Origin: Pseudofrankia sp. DC12
GTDB taxonomy: Bacteria; Actinomycetota; Actinomycetes; Frankiales; Frankiaceae
Direction of reading: 5' to 3'
Assembly (NCBI RefSeq): GCF_000966285.1
Contig: NZ_KQ031391.1
Location: forward strand, 1,206,819-1,270,818
Length of the DNA stretch: 64,000 nt
Position 1 is the stretch's first letter; the number at the start of each line of letters is the position of its first letter. The notes beneath the pieces were generated by a model. That model was not told the DNA's origin and did not search any database. It worked only from the letters and a program-made list of their open reading frames with translations. Positions 18,069-26,360 of the stretch are shown here, piece after piece. Made by a program: the position numbers and the translations under genes.

Positions 18069-18416
18069 TCAGTTACCGCTGGGGCCCAGGACCGCGGCGG
18101 CGGGCCGGCCGGTGGATCGGGGTTCCTTCAGCTCGATGAAGATCGAGTGGGTGTCGGTGTCGCCGATGTTCTCGCCGCTGTGCTGTTGGGCGTCGAGCCA
18201 GCGCGCCTCTCCAGCGGACAGGTCGACCTCGACCTGCCGGCCGCCCGCGCTGATCCTGCGGCGGAACGCGGCCAGCGTGACCATCACGCTGTCGGGGTGC
18301 CGGTGGGGGCTGGTCTTGTCGCCGGGCCGGTCCCGGTACGCCAGAACTCGGACCCGGTCGTTCTCGAAGACCACCGAGTAGAGATCCGGGTCGGTCACAG
18401 CGGGATCCAGGCACAT
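18069..18416 (-). CDS. Small cupin-fold protein
   Basis: A protein of 115 residues with a single cupin barrel. It has VFENDRVRVLAYRDRPGDKT, then SPHRHPDSVMVTL (metal-ligand-type HRH), and a later GEARWLDAQQHSGENIGDTD stretch with a further His. The family is common and of unknown substrate; it may bind a small molecule. The start is the ATG at 18416 behind GGTGAGGCG; the frame is open to 18497. It is divergent from the TetR-type regulator at 18520, with repeated GGGAT/ATCCC motifs between, so that regulator very likely controls it. Confidence 0.75.
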   Translation of the reverse strand: MCLDPAVTDPDLYSVVFENDRVRVLAYRDRPGDKTSPHRHPDSVMVTLAAFRRRISAGGRQVEVDLSAGEARWLDAQQHSGENIGDTDTHSIFIELKEPRSTGRPAAAVLGPSGN

Positions 18417-18461
18417 CGTCGCCTCACCAGCTCCCTCGTCGCGGTCATCCGCATCCGGTTG

Positions 18462-18522
18462 CGGGATCCACATCCCGTCATGGGACCTCGATCCCATGGG
18501 ATGACAGTACCATGATGGGATG
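18462..18522. promoter_or_regulatory. GGGAT/ATCCC inverted repeats, candidate TetR operator
   Basis: The divergent region holds a repeated GGGAT/ATCCC theme. CGGGAT-CCAC-ATCCCG lies at 18462-18477, the perfect 12-base palindrome ATCCCATGGGAT at 18491-18502, and another ATGGGAT at 18515-18521, which covers the start codon of the regulator gene. This is the layout expected for autoregulation by the TetR-family protein. The regulator's start codon at 18520 lies inside the last motif, which hints at a leaderless transcript. Confidence 0.55.
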
Positions 18523-19128
18523 TCGGTTCCCTACGAGCTAGCGGGACGCAGACAGCAGAAGGCACGCACCCGCGACGCGTTGGTGTCAGCCACCCGCCGG
18601 CTGTTGGCGGACGGGGTGACTCCGACCGTGGAGGAAGCCGCGGCCGCGGCCGGGATCTCCCGGACCACCGCCTACCGCTATTTCCCCAACCAACGGGCCC
18701 TGCTGCTCGGGGCGCACCCTGAGATCCAGCACGAGTCCCTGCTGCCCGACGACGCGCCCACCGATCCGCTGGCCCGGCTGGACCAGGTGATACAGGCCCA
18801 CCTACGCATCACCCTCGACTGGGAACCACAGCTACGCACGGCACTGCGGCTGTCCCTGGAGCCCGCCACCGACGCACCGCCACCGCTGCTACGCCAAGGC
18901 CGTGCTATCGGCTGGATCGAGCACGCCCTGGCTCCGCTGGCGTCTACCCACCCGGATCTCGACCTGCACCGGCTGGCGGTAGCGATCCGCGCCGCCGCCG
19001 GCGTCGAAGCGCTGATCTGGCTCACCGACATCGCCGGCCTGACCCGGAACCAGGCCGCCGACACCCTCCAGTGGTCCGCCCGCGCCCTCCTACAGGCCGC
19101 CCTCACCGGAAATCCGCCACCCTCATAG
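18520..19128 (+). CDS. TetR/AcrR-family transcriptional regulator
   Basis: A protein of 202 residues. The N-terminal helix-turn-helix reads TRDALVSATRRLLADGVTPT, EEAAAAAGISRTTAYRYFPN and QRALLLG, the standard TetR head at about residues 15-65. The C-terminal helical ligand domain shows no clear family. It is divergent from the small cupin gene and the shared region carries palindromes that suit a TetR dimer. A strong hairpin lies 45 bases beyond its stop. Confidence 0.9.
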   Translation: MSVPYELAGRRQQKARTRDALVSATRRLLADGVTPTVEEAAAAAGISRTTAYRYFPNQRALLLGAHPEIQHESLLPDDAPTDPLARLDQVIQAHLRITLDWEPQLRTALRLSLEPATDAPPPLLRQGRAIGWIEHALAPLASTHPDLDLHRLAVAIRAAAGVEALIWLTDIAGLTRNQAADTLQWSARALLQAALTGNPPPS

Positions 19129-19173
19129 CCCCGCGCGCCAGGCGTGGCGCGAGTGACCGGTCCTGAAGCAGCT

Positions 19174-19205
19174 GGCGTCGCCGCCCGTGCGCAGGCGGCG
19201 ACGCC
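19174..19205. terminator. Perfect 12-bp stem hairpin between convergent genes
   Basis: Arms 19174-19185 and 19194-19205 are exact complements with an 8-base loop. It lies between the ends of the TetR gene (plus) and the TrmB-like gene (minus), so it can serve both. There is no T-tract on either side. Confidence 0.65.
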
Positions 19206-19254
19206 CCGGCCGACGCCGTGACGCGTCACGGCCTCCGGAAGTTGTTCGCCCAGG

Positions 19255-19968
19255 TCAATGCCCCTGACCGTCTGGTCGCACCCCGCGGCTGGCTGGCGCG
19301 GCGTTGTCGTAGAACTCCTCGATGAGGCCCGTGACGAGGTGGCGCAGCGCGGGTGTCCGGACGGCGAGCGCGCCCTGGGTGAGGTCGTCGGCGTCGATGG
19401 GCAGGACGGCGGTGTGCCCATCGACGACGATCATCCGCGTCGGCAGCTCGGTGCTCTGGTGGATCTCGCCGACGGCTCCCAACCGCTCACCGACCTTGGC
19501 CGCGTAGGCCGCGAGCAGGTCCGGCGCCCAGGCCGAGGTGAACGCGACGCCGCGCGCCGCGGCGCGCAACGTGGCCTCGATCAGCCGGTCGTCGCGGTCT
19601 TCCGGCTCAGCCGGGCCGGCCAGGAGGAACAGCACCTCAGAGTGGGCGTGCTCGATGAGGTGGGCGATGTAGCCGGGGGCCTCGTGCCGGTCGAGCAGCG
19701 TGACCGCGCCGTCGAGCTGGCTGCCCGGGACGCCGGCGTCGGTGCCATCGTCCACGCACTGCTGTCGAGCCTGTCGGGCGAGCGCCGCGGCCCACTGGAC
19801 GGCGAGCTCAGCGTCCTGACGAACCGGTTCCGCCCCAGGCGCGGGCAACTCGGGGTCGACGTGCGCCGGCGCCGGTTCGGACGCGATGTCCAGCAACCGG
19901 GCGGGCGCGGGAACAACAAGCCCCCGGGAGCGCTGACTGTCGCTGGCGTCGTTCGTGTGCGTGGACAC
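19255..19968 (-). CDS. TrmB-like effector-domain protein lacking a DNA-binding domain
   Basis: A protein of 237 residues. Residues about 90-225 match the phospholipase-D-like/TrmB effector domain found in many actinobacterial LuxR-type regulators: LIEHAHSEVLFLLAG, LRAAARGVAFTSAW, LPTRMIVVDGHTAVLPIDAD and GALAVRTPALRHLVTGLIEE. In those regulators a helix-turn-helix follows at once; here the protein ends 17 residues later. The start is the GTG at 19966-19968 with GGGGAGAA upstream. It is either a sensor without DNA binding or a truncated regulator. The fragment of a Ser/Thr kinase lies just upstream on the same strand. Confidence 0.6.
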   Translation of the reverse strand: MSTHTNDASDSQRSRGLVVPAPARLLDIASEPAPAHVDPELPAPGAEPVRQDAELAVQWAAALARQARQQCVDDGTDAGVPGSQLDGAVTLLDRHEAPGYIAHLIEHAHSEVLFLLAGPAEPEDRDDRLIEATLRAAARGVAFTSAWAPDLLAAYAAKVGERLGAVGEIHQSTELPTRMIVVDGHTAVLPIDADDLTQGALAVRTPALRHLVTGLIEEFYDNAAPASRGVRPDGQGH

Positions 19969-20009
19969 GCCTCGTTCTCCCCATCACTTCTTGACCGGAG
20001 TGGTGCCGT

Positions 20010-20289
20010 TCATGCCGAAATGGGGTGAGCAGCATTTCCATCACGACCAGGCACCGGCTGTGGTCCTCGACATAGTCGTAGACCGCACGACGTGCGGATG
20101 GTCCAGCCTGGCCAGCACCTGTGCCTCGGCGGCGACCGTGCCCTTGGCCTCCATCACCTTGATGGCCACGGGCCGGCCCATCTGGCGGTGCGTTCCCGCC
20201 AGCACCTGCCCGAACGCCCCTGTCCCGAGCTGTTCACCCAGAACATATCCAGGTAGGGCTTTCGCTACCCGCCCCCGGTCGACAGTCAC
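20010..20289 (-). pseudogene. Ser/Thr protein kinase N-lobe, frameshifted and truncated
   Basis: The minus strand reads GYVLGEQLGTGAFGQVLAGT with the glycine loop, VAIKVMEAKG with the ATP-anchoring Lys, and LARLDHPHVVR. At about 20091 the sequence leaves frame. The next frame continues the expected kinase sequence VYDYVEDHSRCLVVMEML, so one base appears to have been lost. After about 20020 kinase similarity stops altogether: the HRD, DFG and whole C-lobe are absent. It is therefore a dead N-lobe fragment. Confidence 0.75.
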
Positions 20290-20796
20290 CGATCGTCCTG
20301 CCAGGTCGGTCGTCTCACTGCGTCTCCGTCAGGCGCCATCAGGAACGAGCCTAGCCGAGGGCTTTCAGGCCGTCTGGCGCGCCGGACGTGCTCAGGCTTT
20401 CCCAGCCGTCGGTCCTCGGCACTACCGCGCGGCTCGACAGGCGAGCCTCGAATCGCGGCCGACGGGGCTGGGGACTGCTCAGTGGGCAGTGGCCGCGTAC
20501 CGGCTGGCCAGCCGGGAAAGGCCGCGCAGGCCGCGCAGGCCGCGCAGCGCGCTCGCCTCGTACGCGGAGCGGACGGCACCGCGACGCAGCGGCTCGGCGA
20601 CGAGGTCGCGGGTGATCGCGTTCAGGTCGTGCGGGACGGCGCCGGGCCGCGCCGGACAGGCCAGCGCGCTGCCAGGCCTGCAGCAGGTCGGCCAGCACCG
20701 TCGGCGCCCCGGCCGGCTGTGGGCCGGCCCGGGCCGGTCAGGCGATCTCTTTGAGCAGGCCGGGCCACGTCGAACACGAAGCCCCGAACGGCGTCC
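20290..20796. other. Decayed region with short coding-like fragments
   Basis: No intact gene is visible. Minus-strand pieces in different frames look coding-like: a segment ending GLLKEIA and a stop at about 20740, and DLNAITRDLVAEPLRRGAVR followed by SAYEASALRGLRGLRGLSRL ending at about 20479. The repeated CGCAGGCCG triplet (about 20523-20550) makes the LRG repeat. I cannot assign a family. The stretch looks like a graveyard between the kinase fragment and the sigma-factor tail. Confidence 0.35.
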
Positions 20797-21159
20797 TTGT
20801 GCGCCCAGCGGGCACTCGTCGCCGCATTCACCGACCTGGACGTCGACGCGCTCGTGGCGCTCAGGACGGACGACGCCTGGGTCCGGATGCCCCCGCTGCC
20901 GTCCAAGTACCGCGGCCGCACGGCCATCCGCCAGTTCTTCAGCGCCGTCCGCGCGCGGCTGCGGCGGATCGACCACCTGGCACCGGTTCGTGCGAACGGG
21001 CAGCCCGCCTGGGGCGAGTACCTCCGCGACCCGGTCACCGGCCGCCTCCACCTCGCCGGGATCCTCGTGATCGATATCGCCGGCGACCTGGTCCGTGAGA
21101 TCACCCGGTTCGAGACGGCGATCGCCCCTTACCTCGGCCTCCCCCGAGCCCTTGGTTGA
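20797..21159 (+). pseudogene. SnoaL-like tail of an ECF sigma factor (remnant)
   Basis: A 120-residue frame matches the C-terminal SnoaL-like domain of ECF sigma factors of the SigG/SigJ kind: ALVAAFTDLDVDALVALRTD, WVRMPPLPSKYRGRTAIRQF, ANGQPAWGEYLRDPVTGRLH and REITRFETAIAPYLGLPRAL. The sigma-2 and sigma-4 DNA-binding parts that should precede it are missing and there is no good ribosome site at the TTG start. A stand-alone SnoaL protein is possible, but loss of the front of a sigma factor fits the decayed surroundings better. Confidence 0.55.
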
Positions 21160-21248
21160 CGAGGTCAGGCGTGACAGACACGGCCACGGACGCGGCCACC
21201 TGGACCCGCGGAAAGCCGAGTCATGAACACCAGGTCCGGTGGATCCCC

Positions 21249-23414
21249 TTACCAGACGTAGGCGAGGTGGTCGGCGCTGCCCGCGGCGAGGGTGCCGCTG
21301 CGCGGAGAGAAGGACAGCGCGTTCACGGCTCCACCAGGCCCGGTCAGGGGCTGGCCGACCGCGGTGGGTTCGCTGGGCTGGCTGACGTTCCACAGGTGGA
21401 TGACCTTGTCGTCCCCCGCCGAAGCCAGTGTGCTGCGGTCCGGGGAGAACGCGACCGCCAGCACCGCGCCGCCGGCGCCGGCCGGCGGCCCGAGCTGGAC
21501 GGGAGCAGTGGGCTGGGTGACGTCCCACAGGCCAAGCCCGCCGCTGTCCGCGCCGGCGGCGAGCGTGCGGCTGTCCGCGGAGAACGCGACCGACATCACG
21601 TAGCCGCCTGGTCCGGCGAGCCGCTGGCCAAGCGGCGCGGGGCTGCCCGGCTGGGTGACGTCCCAGAGCTGGATGTCACGGTGGTAGCCGCCGACCGCGA
21701 GAAGGTGGCCGTTCGGGGAGAAGGCCAGCGACCGCACCGAGTTGCCGTAACCGCTGAGGGGCTGGCCGAGGAGCGTCGCGCCCGCCGTGGTGACGTTCCA
21801 GAGGTAGACCTTGCCGTCGCCGCTGCCGGCGGCCAGCGTGTGCCCGTCCGGGGAGAACGCCACCGTACGAACCCAGTCGCCGGGTTCGGCCAGCGGCTGG
21901 CCCACTGGGGTGGGGGCCGCCGGCCGGGTGACGTCCCACAGGTAGACCTTGCGGTCGTCGCTGCCGGCGGCGAGCGTGTGCCCGTCCGGGGAGAACGCCA
22001 CCGACGACACCCAGTCGCCGGGGCCGGTCAGCGGCTGGCCCAGCAGGGTGGGGGCGGCCGGCCGGGTGACGTCCCACAGGTAGATCCTGTGGTCGGTGCT
22101 GGCCGCGGCGAGCGTGTGCCCGTCCGCGGAGAACGCCACGGACTGCACCTTGTCGGTGGGGCCGACCAGTGCCCGGCCCGCGCCGGTGGGCAGCGCGAAC
22201 GTGGGTGCGGCCGACGGGCTCGGGTCCTGGGCGACGCTCGCGGCGCCGGCAGCGCCCGAGCCGGTGCCCAAAACGTTGGTCAGGACGACGGCAGTCACCG
22301 CGGCGACGGCCACGACCACCAGCGCCGCGGCCAGCGCGACGGTGGACCGCTTCCGGCGCCGCCGGCCCAGGAGGAGTGTCGGGGGTGGCGGTGCCTGCTC
22401 GTCCGACGCGACAACGTCGCCGGACGAGGCGCCGCTGACGGACGGCGTCCGGGCGCGCTGGGGCACGGCAGGGGCCCTGGTCGTGTGGACCTCGCTGGCG
22501 TCGCGGCCGGCAGGAGGCTTCTGACGAGGGCCGGCCACGGCGGCGGGCGCGGGCGCCGCGGGCGCCGCGGGCGCCGCCGTGGCCGAGGACGGCCGGGCGC
22601 GATGGAGGAGATCGAACAGCTCGGCGGCGGAGGGCCGGTCGGCCGGGTCCTTGGCCATGGCGCGCGTGACCAGGGGCCGCAGCGCGTCGGGGAGGTTGTT
22701 CAGGTCGGGCGGGTCGTAGGCGACGCTGAGCATGACGCCAGGCAGCGAGTCGCCGGCGAACGGCGGGCGGCCGGCGGCGGCGAACGCCAGCACGGCGCCC
22801 CAGGCGTGGATGTCGGCCGCCTCGGAGACCGGGAGGCTCAGCGCCTGTTCAGGGGCCATGAAGGCGGGCGTGCCGATGGTCCCCTCGGTCAGCATGGTGG
22901 TGGAGTCCATCGCCCGCGAGATGCCGAAGTCGATGACCCTGGCCCCGAACGGCGAAAGCAGGATGTTGGACGGCTTGAGGTCGCGGTGGACGAGCCCGGC
23001 GGCATGGATCGCGCGCAGCGCGGTGGCGACCGCGGTGGCGAGCCACTCGATCTCGGCCGGAGACAGCGGGCCCCGCTCGCGGACACGCGCGTCGAGCGTG
23101 GGCCCCTCGATGTACTCGGTGACGAGGTACGGCTGGCTGCCCGCGGTGTCCACGTCGACGACCGGGGCGGTCGCCGCATGGGCGACCCGCTGCGCGGCGT
23201 TCGCCTCACGCAGGAACCGTTCCCGGAACTCCGGGATGCGGGCCAGGTCGGCGCGAATCACCTTGATCGCGACGAACGGCCCGGTGCCGTCGCGGCGGGC
23301 CAGGTAGACGCTTCCCATCCCACCGTCGCCGAGCCGCCCGACTACCTGGTACGGACCGAGCACACGCGGATCGCCCTCATCGAGGGTCTTCACCCCCGCC
23401 GGCAGCTCAGCCAC
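21249..23414 (-). CDS. Membrane Ser/Thr protein kinase with WD40 propeller
   Basis: A protein of about 721 residues. The kinase domain lies at about 15-280, with GRLGDGGMGSVYLARRDG, VAIKVI, LVHRDLKPSNILL, VIDFGISRA and GTPAFMAPEQAL. It is followed by a Pro/Ala-rich linker and one membrane helix (VALAAALVVVAVAAVTAVVL). An extracellular beta-propeller follows, made of about seven WD40 repeats, each with a VAFSPDGHTLAAGS-like strand and an LWDVT-like end. The layout means that the propeller senses outside and the kinase signals inside. I prefer the GTG at 23414; a TTG at 23426 is also in frame. The 903-residue plus-strand frame opposite it is a shadow. Confidence 0.92.
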   Translation of the reverse strand: MAELPAGVKTLDEGDPRVLGPYQVVGRLGDGGMGSVYLARRDGTGPFVAIKVIRADLARIPEFRERFLREANAAQRVAHAATAPVVDVDTAGSQPYLVTEYIEGPTLDARVRERGPLSPAEIEWLATAVATALRAIHAAGLVHRDLKPSNILLSPFGARVIDFGISRAMDSTTMLTEGTIGTPAFMAPEQALSLPVSEAADIHAWGAVLAFAAAGRPPFAGDSLPGVMLSVAYDPPDLNNLPDALRPLVTRAMAKDPADRPSAAELFDLLHRARPSSATAAPAAPAAPAPAAVAGPRQKPPAGRDASEVHTTRAPAVPQRARTPSVSGASSGDVVASDEQAPPPPTLLLGRRRRKRSTVALAAALVVVAVAAVTAVVLTNVLGTGSGAAGAASVAQDPSPSAAPTFALPTGAGRALVGPTDKVQSVAFSADGHTLAAASTDHRIYLWDVTRPAAPTLLGQPLTGPGDWVSSVAFSPDGHTLAAGSDDRKVYLWDVTRPAAPTPVGQPLAEPGDWVRTVAFSPDGHTLAAGSGDGKVYLWNVTTAGATLLGQPLSGYGNSVRSLAFSPNGHLLAVGGYHRDIQLWDVTQPGSPAPLGQRLAGPGGYVMSVAFSADSRTLAAGADSGGLGLWDVTQPTAPVQLGPPAGAGGAVLAVAFSPDRSTLASAGDDKVIHLWNVSQPSEPTAVGQPLTGPGGAVNALSFSPRSGTLAAGSADHLAYVW

Positions 23415-23568
23415 CGACCCCCCCAATTAGAACCAACCGCCTGCCTGGTTCCTGTCCAGGGCGAAGGACGATTTCCCCGCACGAGTTATACCGGAACGGA
23501 TGTCGGTCCGCAGCAGGCCCGGGCCCACGCGGGCCCGGGATCAGCGTCATTGGCGTGCGGCGTTGATG

Positions 23569-23632
23569 GCGTTTGGCGCGGGCGGCGTTTGGCGCGGGCG
23601 GCGTTTGGCGCGGGCGGCGTTTGGCGCGGCGG
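23569..23632 (+). repeat. Four tandem copies of a 16-bp unit
   Basis: Copies of GCGTTTGGCGCGGGCG start at 23569, 23585, 23601 and 23617; the first three are identical and the last differs at the end. The array lies in the 358-base gap between the kinase start and the methyltransferase end. The unit is not a multiple of three, so it is not coding. Apart from this array the gap holds nothing that I can name. Confidence 0.85.
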
Positions 23633-23772
23633 GCGCGTCCTCGTCGGCGACAGCCCCTACCGGCGGGCCAGCGCCATCCCAGCTCAACGGCCTGAGACCG
23701 AGTTCCGGCACGTGCGGGCACCACACAGGCACCATGCCGCTGGAACTTCCGTGCGTTTCGGATCAGCCTCCA

Positions 23773-24609
23773 CTACCGACGCCCGCCGTCATTCCGCTCC
23801 ACGAGGGCCGGTCCCGGGAGGCGCCAGAAGACGGCCCACTGGTCGATCCGCGTCAGGGGCGCGGTGACGCCGTGGGCGGCGCGGTAGTCGTGGACCGCCT
23901 CCCGGCACGCCGGGATCTGGTAGTCATCGATGATCACGAAGCCGCCCGGCGAGACCTTCGGATACAGGTTGTGCAGCGCGTCCATGGTCGACTCGTACAG
24001 GTCACCGTCGAGCCTGAGCACCGCGATCCGCTCGATCGGCGCGGTGGGCAGGGTGTCGCGGAACCATCCCTTCAGGAACCGGACCTGGTCGTCGAGCAGC
24101 CCGTAGACGCCGAAGTTGGCCCGCACCTGCTCAAGCGGGATGGCCAGCACGGCGTTGGCCAGGTGCAGCCGGGCCGCCTGGTCGCTGGGGTGGCTGTCCG
24201 GCCCGCTGACCGGCATCCCCTCGAACGAGTCGCACGCCCACACCAGCCGGTCGGTCACGCCGTAGGCCCGCAGGACCGCGCGCATGAAGATCGCCGTCCC
24301 GCCGCGCCAGACCCCCGTCTCGACCAGGTCGCCGGGAATGTCCTCGACGATCGCCGTGGCGGCGCAGTCCTGGACGTTGTCCAGCCGGGCGCGGCCCACC
24401 ATCGTGTGCGCGAGGGTCGGCCAGTCCAGGCCGGCGGCCCGCTGGTCGCCGTCGAACGACGCCCCCTCTCGGGAGACGGGCGGGTCCTGGTAGATCGTGT
24501 TCAAGAGGATCCTCTTCATCAGGTCGAGGTAGTCCTCGTTCCCGGCCCCGTGCGCGGTCAGCGGCCTGGCCAAGGTCACGTCGTCGTCCCCTCTCGCGGC
24601 CACGGCCAC
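23773..24609 (-). CDS. TylF/MycF-family O-methyltransferase
   Basis: A protein of 278 residues of the macrocin-O-methyltransferase (TylF) family, which methylates sugar hydroxyls with SAM and a metal. Family marks are DYLDLMKRILLNTIYQDPPV, GDLVETGVWRGGTAIFMRA (SAM loop), VWACDSFEGMPVSG, IERIAVLRLDGDLYESTMDA and GGFVIIDDYQIPACREAVHD, with the acidic metal ligands in RLDGD and IDDY. The length fits the family (about 250-280). A GTG at 24579 (start VTLARPL) is an alternative. No macrolide or sugar genes lie near, so the substrate is open. Confidence 0.9.
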   Translation of the reverse strand: MAVAARGDDDVTLARPLTAHGAGNEDYLDLMKRILLNTIYQDPPVSREGASFDGDQRAAGLDWPTLAHTMVGRARLDNVQDCAATAIVEDIPGDLVETGVWRGGTAIFMRAVLRAYGVTDRLVWACDSFEGMPVSGPDSHPSDQAARLHLANAVLAIPLEQVRANFGVYGLLDDQVRFLKGWFRDTLPTAPIERIAVLRLDGDLYESTMDALHNLYPKVSPGGFVIIDDYQIPACREAVHDYRAAHGVTAPLTRIDQWAVFWRLPGPALVERNDGGRR

Positions 24610-24849
24610 GGCTGCTCCCTCCCGGTTGTCCCCGGATGGTTCGATCCTGGCCGGTCTCCTCGCGGCTCGCGACCAAAGCCGACCGTCCCTCCACGCGGAC
24701 CGGCTCCCCGGCCGCCGAACTCGTAGCCACCGTGCATAAGACGGGGCACGTCGCCGTCGGCTGGATGCGAGCCGCGCGTCGGGTCATGGGACGGCGCCAT
24801 CGCGGTGATGAGCCGCAGCTCGGGGAATATCGCGAACGTCCGCCTGCGG

Positions 24850-25304
24850 ACGAACACGCTGACGTACCGGGCGCGACGGCCGGGCGGCCGGCGGCCTGGC
24901 CCGCCATCCGGGACGGCGGCGGCATCGACACCCCGCTGTACGGCGTCGTCGAATGGAAAGGCGGCGCGGAGCTGCCGACGCAGTGCCGCTTCGCCGGCCG
25001 TTACCGCACTGACCGGGCACTCGGCGGCCAGCGCAGCAACAGTCGGCCGAACCTGCTCAACGACCGTTCCCCCCATCTCATCTTCGCCCCGGCCGACGCC
25101 TGGGGTTACTGCGACGGCGCCGAGCCGGTCATCGTGCTGCCGGTCCAGCGCCAGATTCACTACCAGGCGCGGACCGTGCCCGTGCCCGCCGGGGTAGTGA
25201 TCGTTCGGCTCGCCCTACGGCGGACCACGCAGGCGCGCGGTTGGTGCGCGGGTTCCTGGTCAGGTCGCGGGCCAGAGGGCGCGGCGTCGCAGGACGGTAC
25301 GTAG
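24850..25304 (+). pseudogene. Conserved-looking hypothetical protein, probably frameshifted
   Basis: From about 24928 the plus strand reads IDTPLYGVVEWKGGAELP, ALGGQRSNSRPNLLNDRS, ADAWGYCDGAEPVIVLPVQR and QARTVPVPAGVVIV. The varied composition and alternating strands look like real protein. Upstream in that frame the sequence looks like shadow, while the next frame gives GNIANVRLRTNTLTYRARRP, so an N-terminal part may be out of frame. I do not recognise the family. It ends inside the 3' end of the convergent glycerophosphodiesterase gene. Either a damaged gene or chance. Confidence 0.3.
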
Positions 25305-26360
25305 CACCTCGGGACGGTCGGTGATGAGCCCGTCCACACCGAGGTCGAGAAGCGCCTCCATCGCCGCCTCGTCGTTGACGGTCCAGACATGGACCGGGAG
25401 TCCGATCGTCTTCAGATAGCGGACGAACCGGGCGTCGCAGACCTGGACCGACCGGAACGAGACCGGCACCTGGACGACGTCGCGCCCGACGAGGCCGCGC
25501 GGCCGACGCGCGCCCTGCCGATCTGCACCCGAGCCGTCCGGGCGAGCGGAGCCGCTAGGCTCGGCGCTCCGCGGGACCGAAACGTCCTGAAGCTCCTCGC
25601 TCGGCGAGCGCTCTCGGGGCTCCCGGCCATCGGCCGGACCTCGACCGTTGCTGCCGTCCGACGACCGTCCGCCATTCGAGCGGCCGACAGCCAGCCAGGA
25701 TGGCAGGAAGCTCCACAGACGGGCGACGGCGATCGCGGACATGCCAGCGCCGAGGCACAGGTTCGGGCCGGCCAGGCGGCGCGCTTCGCGAGCGACCCCG
25801 TCGTCGAACGAGGTGACGCAGACCCGACCCAGCGCGTTCACCCGGAGCAGCGCGGCGATCGTCGGCTCGAGAGCAGCGGCTTCCTTCACATCGAGGTTGA
25901 ATCGCGCGTCGGGCCAGCGGTCCAGGAGATCGTCCAGCCTGGGGATCGGCTCGCCGCCCGCCGAGCTCGGCTGAGCCTGGTCCGTCGGTGCGTCGCTTGC
26001 GGCAGCCGTGGCATTGCCGGTCGAATTGGAGCCGTTCGTGGTCGCGGTCGTCACCGTGGCGGGAGGGGGCTCCGTCGCGCCCGGTCGTGATGACGGTGGG
26101 TGAAGACGGACACGCCCTGCCTCAGCAGCGGTAAGATTGGCAAGCCGACCGGTGTGATCCGACACCCGATCGAGGGTCGGATCGTGCAGGATCATGGCCG
26201 TTCCGTCCCGCGTCACCCGGACGTCGGTCTCCAGGTAGCGGTATCCGAGCGCGATCGCGTGCGTGAAGGCCGGCCACGAGTTCTCCGGCCACGGCCCGGC
26301 CCCACCGCGATGCGCGAACGCGATCGGCCCCGGATGGTCAAGAAAGGTAGGCGGAGCCAT
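25260..26360 (-). CDS. Glycerophosphodiester phosphodiesterase
   Basis: A protein of 366 residues of the GDPD TIM-barrel family, hydrolysing glycerophosphodiesters to glycerol-3-phosphate and an alcohol. The active-site pieces are IAFAHRGGAGPWPENSW (His, Arg, Glu) and YLETDVRVTRDGTAMILHDP (Glu-x-Asp and the second His). The barrel ends VHVWTVNDEAAMEALLDLGV and DGLITDRPEV. Two low-complexity insertions interrupt the barrel, at about residues 83-130 (Thr/Asn/Ala-rich) and 225-290 (Ser/Gly/Arg-rich). The start is the ATG at 26360 (MAPPTFLDHPG); the open frame upstream of it has shadow composition. There is no signal peptide, so it is probably cytoplasmic. Confidence 0.9.
   Translation of the reverse strand: MAPPTFLDHPGPIAFAHRGGAGPWPENSWPAFTHAIALGYRYLETDVRVTRDGTAMILHDPTLDRVSDHTGRLANLTAAEAGRVRLHPPSSRPGATEPPPATVTTATTNGSNSTGNATAAASDAPTDQAQPSSAGGEPIPRLDDLLDRWPDARFNLDVKEAAALEPTIAALLRVNALGRVCVTSFDDGVAREARRLAGPNLCLGAGMSAIAVARLWSFLPSWLAVGRSNGGRSSDGSNGRGPADGREPRERSPSEELQDVSVPRSAEPSGSARPDGSGADRQGARRPRGLVGRDVVQVPVSFRSVQVCDARFVRYLKTIGLPVHVWTVNDEAAMEALLDLGVDGLITDRPEVLRTVLRRRALWPAT

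Noticed and set aside
23569..23632. Possible CRISPR array
   Set aside because: The 16-base units are directly adjacent with no unique spacers and there are no cas genes, so it is a simple tandem repeat.
21156..23867. 903-codon plus-strand frame opposite the WD40 kinase
   Set aside because: It repeats GDVPQVD-type peptides only because the WD40 repeats on the other strand repeat; it is a shadow.
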